A stretch of DNA of 21,459 nt from Lachnospiraceae bacterium UBA7086 (GTDB lineage: Bacteria > Bacillota > Clostridia > Lachnospirales > Lachnospiraceae): NCBI GenBank assembly GCA_002492525.1, contig DKZA01000001.1, positions 1 through 21,459 on the forward strand, written 5' to 3'. Position numbers and translations under genes: made by a program. The notes under the pieces are model-generated. The model did no database searches, was not told the origin of the DNA, and saw only the letters and a list, made by a program, of their open reading frames with translations. Below are positions 1 to 7,699 of this stretch, in pieces (the first letter of the stretch is position 1; the number at the start of each line of letters is the position of its first letter).

Positions 1-63
1 TACTGTTTATTTGTCAAGGTTCTGAGCCGCCGCGCTGTTAACAAAGCGCTGTGCGACTTTCAT

Positions 64-92
64 ATAATAGCAGATGGATTATGAGATGTCAA
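64..92 (-). promoter_or_regulatory. strong rRNA-type promoter firing leftward out of the window
   Basis: On the minus strand a perfect -35 TTGACA (87-92) is followed by a 17-base spacer and a -10 TATTAT (64-69, 5/6 match). Immediately upstream of the -35, at about 97-125, lies an A/T-tract-rich stretch of the kind that acts as an UP element. The predicted start is near base 57. The leader that follows contains a small hairpin with GTTAACA in its loop, then CAGAACCTTGACAAATAAAC at the window edge, which resembles the CCTTGAAAA-type leader and spacer motifs of Firmicutes rRNA operons. The transcribed gene lies outside the window, so the rRNA assignment is an inference; the promoter itself is clear. 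Confidence 0.7.
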
Positions 93-133
93 CGGGTTTT
101 TGGGAAATTTTTTAAAAATTTTTACACCCAAAA

Positions 134-535
134 TCACAACACATAAATTCCCACAAAATCCAACCCTTTATACAGCAAAAAAGAAAGCAAACATGCCTCT
201 GCGGCACCCATAACAGCACCTAATAATTTATTAAGTCCACCAATCACAGAAAGGTTCCCCAGCGCCAAAAGCGGTTTAAAAATAAGATTACAGAGTTTAA
301 AAACAACTCCAAGCAAAATCAGCCCTATCATACAGACTGTCAAAGTACTCATGGCCTTTTGTACTACGCTGCTGATTGCAAAAAAAACAAGAACAACACA
401 AAGCAAAGAAATCACACCGGATAAAATATTGACAACCTCCTGCATGATTCCATTGGTAAATCCTTTGTGAATCCTCCATATAAATAGAACAAATACAACT
501 GCCACAAAAATGAACGTAAACATTTCCTGCCTCAT
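134..535 (-). CDS. CvpA-like small integral membrane protein
   Basis: This 133-residue protein is almost wholly hydrophobic, with three to four membrane segments (roughly residues 5-20, 30-55, 62-90 and 105-130) and a short polar link WRIHKGFTNGIMQEV after the first. That arrangement, with a Lys/Gly-rich loop followed by 'G.MQE', is typical of the CvpA / colicin V production family, although this one is shorter than most (about 160-180). No enzymatic residues are visible. It is the last gene of a probable three-gene operon, eight bases after the DUF5711-like gene. The ribosome binding site is poor for both the first ATG (535) and the ATG four codons in (523), so translational coupling to the upstream gene is likely. 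No terminator is visible before the leftward promoter at 64-92. Confidence 0.6.
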   Translation of the reverse strand: MRQEMFTFIFVAVVFVLFIWRIHKGFTNGIMQEVVNILSGVISLLCVVLVFFAISSVVQKAMSTLTVCMIGLILLGVVFKLCNLIFKPLLALGNLSVIGGLNKLLGAVMGAAEACLLSFLLYKGLDFVGIYVL

Positions 536-543
536 CGTTAAGT

Positions 544-1755
544 TTATTTTAACTCTATCGTATCAATCGAATCAGGTGTTACTAGCATATAGCGATAATT
601 TCCACTCAATGGTATCAGCACCAATACGGTTTTATTAAACTGGCCGTCATATTTTTGTATTCCCTTGTCATTATAAATACTGCACTGCGACTCATTATGA
701 ATAATAATCTGATCCTCATGAAACAAAATATCTGTATACTCCATATCAAATTCAATAGATTGTTGAAATACTCCTGATTTATGGTACACGTCCAGCCGAT
801 ATCTGTTGCTGCCTTGTGTGCTGTTAAATACTAATCCGATATATTCATCTCCATAATAAACACCACGAACCTCTTCACTGATTAATGTTTCCGCCGCAGT
901 GACCGGCTTTTGTGCCCCGCTGTAAAACATAATTCGATCATCAGACACCGCAAAAACAGAACGATTATCCAGGAAACGAGTCAGTGGTACCACCGCGTTA
1001 AGATAATCATAACCACTGACGTAATTATCTGTATTATTCTGCCCTACCGCACCAAAATTATAAAATGCCACACTGGATTTCATCTGTCCGCTGTCCACAA
1101 ACAAATAAGATACGCATACGAGTTCTCCACTGGGGGAGATGGAAACATTGACAGGATAGCCGCTCTCTTTCATAGTAGTTCTGAAACGCACCAGTTCATT
1201 TCCTTTGGCATCATACAGACAAATCAAAGTGACATTTGTGTCATCTAACACTGCTGCTACAACACCATTAGCCGCTACGCAAAAATTACGCACCGGCCTG
1301 TTTGTCGTAATACTCCCCAGTAAACCCACGGTATCCATGACATAGATGGTCCTGCCATTATAATCTCCAATAGCAACTACATTCTGGCAGATATCTACCA
1401 TCGGATTCTGCATTTCAAAAGTCTGGTTCCATACCGCATTGCCTTTGGTATCCATACAGCTGGCACCATCCTTACTGTAACTTAACAGATGTCCTGAAAA
1501 GGGCATCAGCTTCACATCCTGCGTAATATTAATCCCAACGGAGGATAATTCAACGCTCTCCGTATATACCTTATTCTGCCATTGTATAAAAGCCGCCGCC
1601 GCAATCGCCGCTATTAAAACAATAACCAACGTGATCCGATACAAGATCGTAAATTTATGGCTCTTTATCTTTTCCCTGTAGCTCACCCTGGGAACCGCGT
1701 TTTTATCTTTTTCCCGCTCCGCTTTCTTTTTCAGGTAGTCTCTAATGTTTGCCAT
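544..1755 (-). CDS. DUF5711-like membrane-anchored beta-propeller protein
   Basis: The protein has a basic cytoplasmic N-terminus (DYLKKKAEREKDKN), one membrane helix at about residues 18-42 (YRITLVIVLIAAIAAAAFIQW), and an extracytoplasmic domain of about 350 residues. That domain has recurring beta-strand/turn motifs (VAIGDYNGRTIYVMD, VAAVLDDTNVTLICLYDAKG, NDKGIQKYDG) like WD40/PQQ-type propellers. It resembles the DUF5711 family of Clostridia, whose function is unknown. A longer reading frame opens with a GTG at 1839 that overlaps the stop of the LysM gene (GTGA), adding 28 residues of no clear character. I prefer the ATG at 1755 because AGAGG lies eight bases upstream and the protein then starts MANIRDYL. 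It sits between the LysM and CvpA-like genes and probably works at the cell envelope. Confidence 0.7.
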   Translation of the reverse strand: MANIRDYLKKKAEREKDKNAVPRVSYREKIKSHKFTILYRITLVIVLIAAIAAAAFIQWQNKVYTESVELSSVGINITQDVKLMPFSGHLLSYSKDGASCMDTKGNAVWNQTFEMQNPMVDICQNVVAIGDYNGRTIYVMDTVGLLGSITTNRPVRNFCVAANGVVAAVLDDTNVTLICLYDAKGNELVRFRTTMKESGYPVNVSISPSGELVCVSYLFVDSGQMKSSVAFYNFGAVGQNNTDNYVSGYDYLNAVVPLTRFLDNRSVFAVSDDRIMFYSGAQKPVTAAETLISEEVRGVYYGDEYIGLVFNSTQGSNRYRLDVYHKSGVFQQSIEFDMEYTDILFHEDQIIIHNESQCSIYNDKGIQKYDGQFNKTVLVLIPLSGNYRYMLVTPDSIDTIELK

Positions 1756-1835
1756 CGGCCGTACCTCTTTTACCCTCTGTCTTCCCGGACAGTATCTTGA
1801 TTGATTAACCTTCGTCCATTGTACCACACATTTAC

Positions 1836-2900
1836 TCACGGCAGTATTATTTTTTGTCCGGAACGAATCCGATCAGGATCCGAAATATCATTCAACTCAC
1901 AAATCTTTTCTACCTGAGATATATCCCCGTAAATCTTCTGGCAGATTGTGTACAGTGTATCCCCATTCTCTACCTCATAATATCTGGTCACATTTCTGGA
2001 AAGTGCCTCTGTCTGTTCTCCCTCATCTTCTTTCTGTTCTGCCACAGAATTATCTTTCTCATCAGGTTTGTTTATATCCGCCTCATCTACAGTCCGCAAA
2101 CTCTCTTCTTCATATTGTACATCCGTCTTTTCTGCACTTTCCGTCTGCTGATTGTCCGGTTCTGTATCATCCCCCATACTCGGACTATCTTCACTGTCTT
2201 GTCCGCTATCCTGCCCATCCTCCTGTTTTGTATCCCGCTCTACCACAATCTCTTCGTCAGGATCATAGGCCTTCGACACTGATTCCTCCGCCTCCTGATT
2301 TTCTATGGCAAAGAAAACCTCCTCTGCAGACTGGTTTAACTGCTTCATCTTATCATAGCTGTTGGCAGAATTAATCACAATGGCCACCAGAATGATCAGA
2401 ATGACTCCCAGCTGGGCAGACATAATTCCATGGGAGCGAAGAGGTTTCGTCTCCATCTGGTCCATACCTATCATAGAAGGAGGCGCCGACTTTACATGTC
2501 TGTCCGTCTGTTCCGCTGCTTTGGGCCTGACATAATTCCTCTGCCGCTCTACCATATAACTCTGCATCGCTTCATTATCCTGATAAAAAATATCAAAGCC
2601 TTTGATCTGATAAACTTCCTCCGCCTCCCGTACCATAAATACAGGTCCTGCCTGTGTCAGACGGCATATAACCTCTTCCAACAAATCATAGGTATCAAAA
2701 ACGGGGATATGCTTGTCTCTTCCCGCACCATAGATAATGTACTTTTTGTCTTCCTTCTGCCTGATTCCATAGAAATAAATCTCGGAAAATTCCAACGATC
2801 CCGTTTCATATTTTAAATAGGATAAAACATAATCTTCCACACAAAGTTTATATTTTTCCTCTTTTCCTCCTTTGTGAATGACAATCGACTTCGATTCCAT
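1836..2900 (-). CDS. membrane-anchored LysM-domain protein
   Basis: A 354-residue single-pass protein. The first ~130 residues form a compact domain (KYKLCVEDYVLSYLKYETGS... YQIKGFDIFYQDNE) that I cannot name. A membrane helix follows at about 160-180 (LGVILIILVAIVINS), then a long acidic, Glu/Asp/Gln-rich linker (about 190-300), and a C-terminal LysM module (YYEVENGDTLYTICQKIYG ... IRSGQKIILP) that would bind peptidoglycan outside the membrane. The reading frame extends to a GTG at 2909, but AAGGAG (2909-2914) overlaps that codon and sits eight bases before the ATG at 2900, so 2900 is chosen. It is the first gene of a three-gene operon with the DUF5711-like and CvpA-like genes, whose products are also membrane-bound, suggesting a shared envelope role. 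The N-terminal domain may be a cytoplasmic sensor; that is a guess. Confidence 0.75.
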   Translation of the reverse strand: MESKSIVIHKGGKEEKYKLCVEDYVLSYLKYETGSLEFSEIYFYGIRQKEDKKYIIYGAGRDKHIPVFDTYDLLEEVICRLTQAGPVFMVREAEEVYQIKGFDIFYQDNEAMQSYMVERQRNYVRPKAAEQTDRHVKSAPPSMIGMDQMETKPLRSHGIMSAQLGVILIILVAIVINSANSYDKMKQLNQSAEEVFFAIENQEAEESVSKAYDPDEEIVVERDTKQEDGQDSGQDSEDSPSMGDDTEPDNQQTESAEKTDVQYEEESLRTVDEADINKPDEKDNSVAEQKEDEGEQTEALSRNVTRYYEVENGDTLYTICQKIYGDISQVEKICELNDISDPDRIRSGQKIILP

Positions 2901-2936
2901 TTCATTCACTCCTTACGACACAATCCCCCATAAATA

Positions 2937-3004
2937 AACTTCAACAAGAATTACAAAGTAATTCTTGTGACGCAAGCTGCCGAGCTTGCGTCCAGTATAT
3001 CATA
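2937..3004. repeat. double-hairpin repeat element, copy 1
   Basis: A 68-bp unit containing two directly abutting perfect inverted repeats. Hairpin A has 11-bp arms 2944-2954 / 2958-2968 (ACAAGAATTAC, loop AAA). Hairpin B has 10-bp arms 2969-2978 / 2983-2992 (GACGCAAGCT, loop GCCG). A tail AGTATATCATA follows. It differs from copy 2, 92 bases away, at only two positions (2981 and 2993), one in the loop of B and one just outside its stem. No T-run follows either hairpin, so it is not an ordinary terminator. Confidence 0.9.
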
Positions 3005-3028
3005 TTCACTGATGCTGTAATCTTTGGC

Positions 3029-3096
3029 AACTTCAACAAGAATTACAAAGTAATTCTTGTGACGCAAGCTGCTGAGCTTGCGTCTAGTATATCATA
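3029..3096. repeat. double-hairpin repeat element, copy 2
   Basis: Second copy of the 68-bp element, in the same orientation, 92 bases after the first. Hairpin A arms are 3036-3046 / 3050-3060 and hairpin B arms are 3061-3070 / 3075-3084 (loop GCTG). The two differences from copy 1 (3073 and 3085) are C-to-T transitions at unpaired positions, so all 42 stem bases are identical. The 24-base segment between copies (3005-3028) is unrelated sequence. The rest of the 2901-3241 gap holds the LysM-gene ribosome binding site, a terminator at 3151-3192, and nothing else I can identify. Confidence 0.9.
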
Positions 3097-3150
3097 CCCT
3101 TCCTGAAAATATAGCAGAATCCGGCGGTAACAAAAGATATTCTTCAAAAT

Positions 3151-3192
3151 ATAACATAAAAAAGGTGCATATAAGCACCTTTTTTATGTTAT
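3151..3192 (-). terminator. bidirectional rho-independent terminator of the pfkA-galM operon
   Basis: A perfect 18-bp inverted repeat with arms 3151-3168 and 3175-3192 and loop ATATAA. The G+C-rich core GGTGC/GCACC is flanked by A6/T6 tracts on both sides, so it can work in either direction. It lies 50 bases beyond the stop of the lipoprotein gene and probably ends the transcript that starts at pfkA. Confidence 0.88.
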
Positions 3193-3241
3193 AAGAAATT
3201 ACTTCACCTATCCGAATCCCCAAAATACCTTTTGGCCTTAC

Positions 3242-4051
3242 TCAATCTGTTATATTAACATTTTTTGGAGGCTCGCTAACATTCTTCTGCGCCAGCAGTT
3301 TTTTGCGCAGGCACCAATAAACAATGGCGCCCGCGGGGATTGCAAGAAACAGAATCCAACCGTTGTTATTATAGCCTCTAAGGCCGGATATGACAAACCA
3401 GTTTACGCCAACAACTACAAAAAAATTATCAGGCATATTTCTTATCTGAAAACTAAAAAATGCCATAACAGCTATCAGCCACAGTCCAAACAGCCGAGGC
3501 CGTTTCCGAAGAATATCCACTACCGTAATAATAATAAGGAAATAAGACAATGCCCCAAGAAACAGTATAATCCATTGCAGTACGGAATTCTCTCTGGCAG
3601 TTGTAAAATCGCCGCTTATCATCATGGGCTCGGCTCCGGGTTTCAGATAAAATCCATACAACCCATATCCGTTATCGTCAGACAAGTAGGTAAGATTAAT
3701 CGTATAGAACTTATCCTCTGTATAGATGTAATACTGCGCCTCACAGACAAGGGACTTCCCGGAATTATTAATCGTCTTCTGCGTGTTGATGGAATTCAGC
3801 TTCTTCGTGTAGCTATCAGTTTTTTCCCAAATGTCGCGAATGGCCTCATAGGATTCGTCAAATTCCTCCCGTGTGACAACGTCCGGATATAAAAAACGAA
3901 AAATCCGGTCGGCATCATCCTCGTTTAAGGCATCAATCATATATTCTACTACCTGATCCATGCGCTCATTTTTCGGTAAGCTGCCACATCCTGAAAGAAG
4001 ACAGCAAAGCAAAACGAAAAGAAAAATCCCTATGACTCTTGATTTTTTCAC
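3242..4051 (-). CDS. lipoprotein with a DUF4878/DUF3887-like domain and four C-terminal membrane helices
   Basis: The chosen start is the GTG at 4051, with AAAGGAG (4058-4064) six bases upstream. A longer frame starts at an ATG at 4075 that overlaps the galM stop (TGATG) but lacks a spaced binding site. From the GTG the product is 269 residues and opens like a lipoprotein: KKSR, a hydrophobic stretch, then lipobox LLSGC with the acylated Cys at about residue 22. Residues ~30-140 form a soluble domain with a DQVVEYMIDALNEDDADRIF opening like small extracytoplasmic domains of the DUF4878/DUF3887 type. Four hydrophobic segments follow (about 155-180, 188-205, 210-226, 232-252) before a basic tail. 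A lipid anchor plus a multi-pass C-terminus is an unusual combination. It is last in its operon; function unknown. Confidence 0.65.
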   Translation of the reverse strand: MKKSRVIGIFLFVLLCCLLSGCGSLPKNERMDQVVEYMIDALNEDDADRIFRFLYPDVVTREEFDESYEAIRDIWEKTDSYTKKLNSINTQKTINNSGKSLVCEAQYYIYTEDKFYTINLTYLSDDNGYGLYGFYLKPGAEPMMISGDFTTARENSVLQWIILFLGALSYFLIIITVVDILRKRPRLFGLWLIAVMAFFSFQIRNMPDNFFVVVGVNWFVISGLRGYNNNGWILFLAIPAGAIVYWCLRKKLLAQKNVSEPPKNVNITD

Positions 4052-4074
4052 TGCTGTCTCCTTTCCCTCACCCA

Positions 4075-5115
4075 TCAGATAAACTGATACACAGTTTCAG
4101 ATTGATAATCTTTCCCCGGCCCGAATACTGCCTGCGGGAAATTAGCATGATGAATGTTATCCGGATAATACTGCGTCTCCAGACAAAATCCCATACGCGG
4201 CGCATAATGCGCTCCCTCTTTCCCAATCTCCTCGGCGATGCAATTGCCCGCATAGAACTGCACGCCCGGCAGTGTCGTAAAGGCTTTCAGTCTCCTCCCG
4301 CTCTTGGGGTCTGTCACTTCCGCAATCTCTCGCAGTGTTCCGTCCGCACCGTCAATTACAAAGTTATGGTCGTAGCCCTTCGTCAGCTTTAACTGCTCGT
4401 AATCGGCATTAATATCCTGCCCAATAGGTTTTGCCTTGGTAAAGTCCATAGGCGTTCCTGTTACAGACTGAATCTCACCCGTAGGAATCGCTCCGGGAAC
4501 CACCGGCGTGAAATGACCGGCATTTAACTTTAACACATGGTCCTCAATATTGCCGGCCTTATGACCTGATAAATTAAAATAGGTATGATTGGTCAGATTA
4601 ATGATGGTATTCGCATCCGCAGACGCCCGATAGCTTAATTTCAATGCATTATCATCCGAAAGGCTGTAGACCATAGTAATCTTTTTGTTACCAGGAAATC
4701 CAAGTTCGCCATCTTTACCCTCTATGGTGAGCGTGAGTCCATCTTCTGAAACCTCAGCATCCCACAGCTGCTTATGATATCCCAGTTCCATTTCGCTGTG
4801 CAGATTGTTCGGCCCATCATTGACAGCAATATGATACGTTTTGCCATCAATTGTAAAGCTTGCATCCCCAATGCGGTTGGCACTGGGTCCTATGGTCGCA
4901 CCAAAGAAACTGCCGTTTCTGTAATAATCCTCCAGATTATCATAGCCAAGCACTACATCATCCAGTTTTCCATTTTTATCCGGTACCAGAAGGCTCACCA
5001 GGTTTGCCCCAAAATTAGTAATCTTTGCCTCCATGCCGTTCTTATTTTTTAATGTATATAAAAAAACGTCCTCGCCCGATTTTGCTGTCCCAAATTTTTC
5101 TTTTACAATCTCCAT
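4075..5115 (-). CDS. galM: aldose 1-epimerase (galactose mutarotase)
   Basis: Interconverts alpha and beta anomers of galactose or glucose in the cytoplasm, feeding the Leloir pathway and glycolysis. At 346 residues the length is normal for GalM. Family motifs are present: substrate-binding N80-R81 in GPSANRIGD, H105 in NLHSE, catalytic His177 in LTNHTYFNLSGH, GYDHNF (D249) and catalytic Glu313 in FCLETQYYPD. AGGGGG lies eight bases before the ATG. It starts 24 bases after recR and its stop overlaps the alternative ATG of the lipoprotein gene, so it is inside the pfkA-dnaX-recR transcript. No galK or galT is present, so it may serve general hexose uptake together with phosphofructokinase. Confidence 0.93.
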   Translation of the reverse strand: MEIVKEKFGTAKSGEDVFLYTLKNKNGMEAKITNFGANLVSLLVPDKNGKLDDVVLGYDNLEDYYRNGSFFGATIGPSANRIGDASFTIDGKTYHIAVNDGPNNLHSEMELGYHKQLWDAEVSEDGLTLTIEGKDGELGFPGNKKITMVYSLSDDNALKLSYRASADANTIINLTNHTYFNLSGHKAGNIEDHVLKLNAGHFTPVVPGAIPTGEIQSVTGTPMDFTKAKPIGQDINADYEQLKLTKGYDHNFVIDGADGTLREIAEVTDPKSGRRLKAFTTLPGVQFYAGNCIAEEIGKEGAHYAPRMGFCLETQYYPDNIHHANFPQAVFGPGKDYQSETVYQFI

Positions 5116-5139
5116 CTTTACAACCCCCTGTTCCTTTGC

Positions 5140-5736
5140 CTATAGTTCCACTCTGCCCTCAAGGGCCCGAAGCAGTGTCACTTCATCAATATACTCCAAA
5201 TCACCGCCCACCGGTACACCGCTGGCTATTCTGGTCACTCTGATTCCTGTGGGTTTCACAAGCTTACTGATATACATTGCCGTAGTCTCCCCCTCCAGAC
5301 TGGAATTGGTAGCAATGATCACTTCCTGCACATCCCCTTCCAGGCGCTTCATCAATTCTTTCAACTTAATATCTCCAGGCCCGATTCCCAGCATAGGAGA
5401 AATTGCTCCATGCAGTACATGATAAACACCGGTATATTTTCCTGTCTTTTCATAGGCTGCAAGATCTCTTGTATTCTCCACGACCATGATCGTCTGGTGA
5501 TCTCTTCGCTGGTTGGCACAGACCGGACATATATCCTGATCTGTCAGCGTATAACACTCCTGACAATACCGCACATTCTCTTTGGCACTCACAATGGTCT
5601 GCGCCAGACGCTCCACCCGTGCCTTAGGCATATTGATCAGATGAAACGCAAGTCTCTGGGCCGATTTATGACCAATACCAGGAAGCGCTGCCAATTCCTC
5701 TATTAATTTATTAATATGTCCGCTGTATAAATCCAT
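5140..5736 (-). CDS. recR: recombination mediator RecR
   Basis: RecR acts with RecO (and RecF) to load RecA on gapped single-stranded DNA covered by SSB. The 198-residue length is the family norm. An N-terminal helix-hairpin-helix (ALPGIGHKSAQRLAFHL, residues 17-33) is followed by a four-cysteine zinc finger (C58, C61, C70, C73 in YCQECYTLTDQDICPVC). A Toprim domain follows at about 80-170 (MVVENTRDL ... IIATNSSLEGETTAMY), and the conserved C-terminus reads RIASGVPVGGDLEYID. Its ATG overlaps the ybaB stop as TGATG, with GGAGGG eleven bases upstream, implying coupled translation. The ybaB-recR pair next to dnaX is conserved in many bacteria. Confidence 0.97.
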   Translation of the reverse strand: MDLYSGHINKLIEELAALPGIGHKSAQRLAFHLINMPKARVERLAQTIVSAKENVRYCQECYTLTDQDICPVCANQRRDHQTIMVVENTRDLAAYEKTGKYTGVYHVLHGAISPMLGIGPGDIKLKELMKRLEGDVQEVIIATNSSLEGETTAMYISKLVKPTGIRVTRIASGVPVGGDLEYIDEVTLLRALEGRVEL

Positions 5737-6089
5737 CAGAAGGGAAACCCTCCGCCCATGCCAAGACCCCCTGTCATCTTACTCATGGCTTCCGTACTGG
5801 CCTCTTCCGCCATACGCAGCGCCTCATTGGCCGCCGCCATCACCAGATCCTCCAGCATCTCGATATCCTCCGGATCTACCACTTCCTCAGACAGCTTAAC
5901 CTTCGTCACTTCCTTCTTACCGGTCACAGTCACTTCCACCGCACCGCCGCCGGCTTTGGCTGTAAATTCCTTTGTCTCAAGTTCTTTCTGGCTCTCTTCC
6001 ATCTGCCGCTGCATCCGCTGTGCCTGCTTCATCAGGTTGCTCATATTTCCCGGCATGCCGCCGCCCGGGAACCCTCCACGTTTTGCCAT
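5736..6089 (-). CDS. YbaB/EbfC-family nucleoid-associated protein
   Basis: A small dimeric DNA-binding protein of the YbaB/EbfC family. It is 117 residues long, with a Gly/Met-rich N-terminus, a long amphipathic helix (MSNLMKQAQRMQRQMEESQKELE), the conserved beta strands (GGGAVEVTVTGKKEVTKVKL) and a second helix pair (DPEDIEMLEDLVMAAANEA). The C-terminal Gly/Met-rich tail (GGLGMGGGFPF) is also usual. AAAGGAG lies seven bases before the ATG. It begins 26 bases after dnaX and overlaps recR by one base. The genomic context suggests involvement with replication and recombination, though the precise role of the family remains unsettled. Confidence 0.94.
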   Translation of the reverse strand: MAKRGGFPGGGMPGNMSNLMKQAQRMQRQMEESQKELETKEFTAKAGGGAVEVTVTGKKEVTKVKLSEEVVDPEDIEMLEDLVMAAANEALRMAEEASTEAMSKMTGGLGMGGGFPF

Positions 6090-6115
6090 GATTTGTCTCC
6101 TTTAAATGATTATAT

Positions 6116-7696
6116 TTATTCTATTTCAATATCCATATGCACGATCTGCGATAAATCCACATAGTTCAGCGCAAAGTCCTCTTTACTCTGTATCCCCTGC
6201 ACTGTCACCTCAATCTCTTTTCCAACTGCATCAGACAACATCTGGGTGAGCAGTTCCTTATGCCCTTCCTGCTTTAAGAAATAATCTGAAGCCAGTCCGT
6301 CCTCTACCAACACCATCAGCTTGTTATCTCCACCCAGACTAAGCCTTGCCTCTTTCAGGTACTGCTTCATAGGCATAGATGCACCGGATACAATTTCCTG
6401 CCACCGTTCTACCGCCATCTGCACATCTTCCGGAATTGCCTTAGGCAAAGGCGGCCGTTCTCTCATGACAGGTACTCCCGTTTGTCCGGCCACGGCACCT
6501 TCTCCGCCATATCCCGTCACACCCGCAGGCATCATTGCCACGCCGTTTTCCAACTGCTCCTCTATCACTCTGACACGCTCTACTACAGATCCGAAATCTT
6601 TCTCCATATCAGGGCGGCACAGTTTGATCAGCGCGATCTCCACCAGTATCCTCTTCTGAGATGCATACTTAATCTGTCCGGACAGCTCTGAGAAGATACG
6701 AATGTAACGCATGATCGTCTCTACGTCCAACATTTGGGCCTCTTCTTTCAGCCGTAACAGATTATCAGAAGATACGTCAATAACATCTTCAATATCATCG
6801 GAAGATTTTAGCAGCAAGAGATTGCGCAGATACCAGGTAAAGTCCGTGACAAACTGTGTCAGTTCCCGGCCCTGCATGACAATTTCTTCCAAAAGTCCGA
6901 TACCGCCTGTCACATCCTGTTCCAGAACATGCCTGAGAAGTCTGCTGAACACTTCTGTGTCCACCGCTCCCAGCACATTCAACACTTTATCATAAGTCAG
7001 TTCCTGTCCAAAATGAAATGCAATACACTGGTCCAGAAGGCTTAAGGCGTCACGCATGGAGCCATCCGCCGTTTTCGCCACGTAACGCAGCGCCTTCTCT
7101 TCCACAGATATCTTTTCCGCTTCCATCAGTTCCCGCAGCCTGTCCGTAATCGTATCTATTGTAATCCGGCGGAAGTCATACCTCTGGCAACGGGAAAGAA
7201 TGGTAATCGGAATCTTGTGAACCTCCGTGGTCGCCAGAATAAAAATCACATAAGAAGGCGGTTCTTCCAATGTCTTAAGAAGTGCATTAAAAGCACCGAT
7301 GGAGAGCATGTGCACCTCGTCAATAATATAAACTTTGAACTTGCCCTCCGCCGGTGAATAGGATACCTCATCTACAATCTCACGAATATTGTCCACGCCA
7401 TTATTGGAAGCCGCGTCAATCTCAATCACATTCATGCTCGTTCCTGCCGCCAGCGCTTTGCAGCTGGCACACTCCCCGCAGGGGCTTCCTTCTACCGGAT
7501 TCTCACAATTGACCGCCCTGGCAAATATCTTAGCCACCGAAGTCTTACCGGTGCCCCGTGTTCCGCAGAACAGATAAGCATGCCCGATTCGATCTGCCTT
7601 TATTTGGTTTTGTAAGGTAGTCACAATATGTTCCTGCCCCTTCACATCCTCGAAACGGCTGGGCCGGAACTTGCGATATAACGCTGTATATGACAT
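6116..7696 (-). CDS. dnaX: DNA polymerase III subunit gamma/tau
   Basis: The ATPase of the clamp loader, which places the sliding clamp on primed DNA. 526 residues. Visible are the RFC-type N-terminus (YTALYRKFRPSRFEDVKGQEH), Walker A G45-TRGTGKTS, the zinc-binding cysteines C64, C73, C76 and C79, Walker B with IDEVHMLS (D126-E127), sensor 1 (FILATTEVHKI) and SRCQRYDF, then the collar domain. The C-terminal ~140 residues carry a short linker and a tau-like region ending at DIEIE. I see no A AAA AAG-type slippery heptamer, so a frameshifted gamma form is not evident. It starts three bases after the pfkA stop, with only a weak GGGG as binding site, so translation probably relies on coupling to pfkA. 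Confidence 0.96.
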   Translation of the reverse strand: MSYTALYRKFRPSRFEDVKGQEHIVTTLQNQIKADRIGHAYLFCGTRGTGKTSVAKIFARAVNCENPVEGSPCGECASCKALAAGTSMNVIEIDAASNNGVDNIREIVDEVSYSPAEGKFKVYIIDEVHMLSIGAFNALLKTLEEPPSYVIFILATTEVHKIPITILSRCQRYDFRRITIDTITDRLRELMEAEKISVEEKALRYVAKTADGSMRDALSLLDQCIAFHFGQELTYDKVLNVLGAVDTEVFSRLLRHVLEQDVTGGIGLLEEIVMQGRELTQFVTDFTWYLRNLLLLKSSDDIEDVIDVSSDNLLRLKEEAQMLDVETIMRYIRIFSELSGQIKYASQKRILVEIALIKLCRPDMEKDFGSVVERVRVIEEQLENGVAMMPAGVTGYGGEGAVAGQTGVPVMRERPPLPKAIPEDVQMAVERWQEIVSGASMPMKQYLKEARLSLGGDNKLMVLVEDGLASDYFLKQEGHKELLTQMLSDAVGKEIEVTVQGIQSKEDFALNYVDLSQIVHMDIEIE

Positions 7697-7699
7697 AAA

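Noticed and set aside
2994..3030. Promoter for the LysM gene (TTGCCA with TATGAT inside repeat copy 1)
   Set aside because: The spacer is 20 bases and the better-spaced -10 is weak; not convincing.
2944..3084. Double hairpins as rho-independent terminators
   Set aside because: Neither strand has a T-run after any of the four stems, and a perfect terminator is already present at 3151-3192.
6116..7696. Programmed -1 frameshift in dnaX
   Set aside because: No A AAA AAG-like slippery heptamer was found near the end of the ATPase/collar region.
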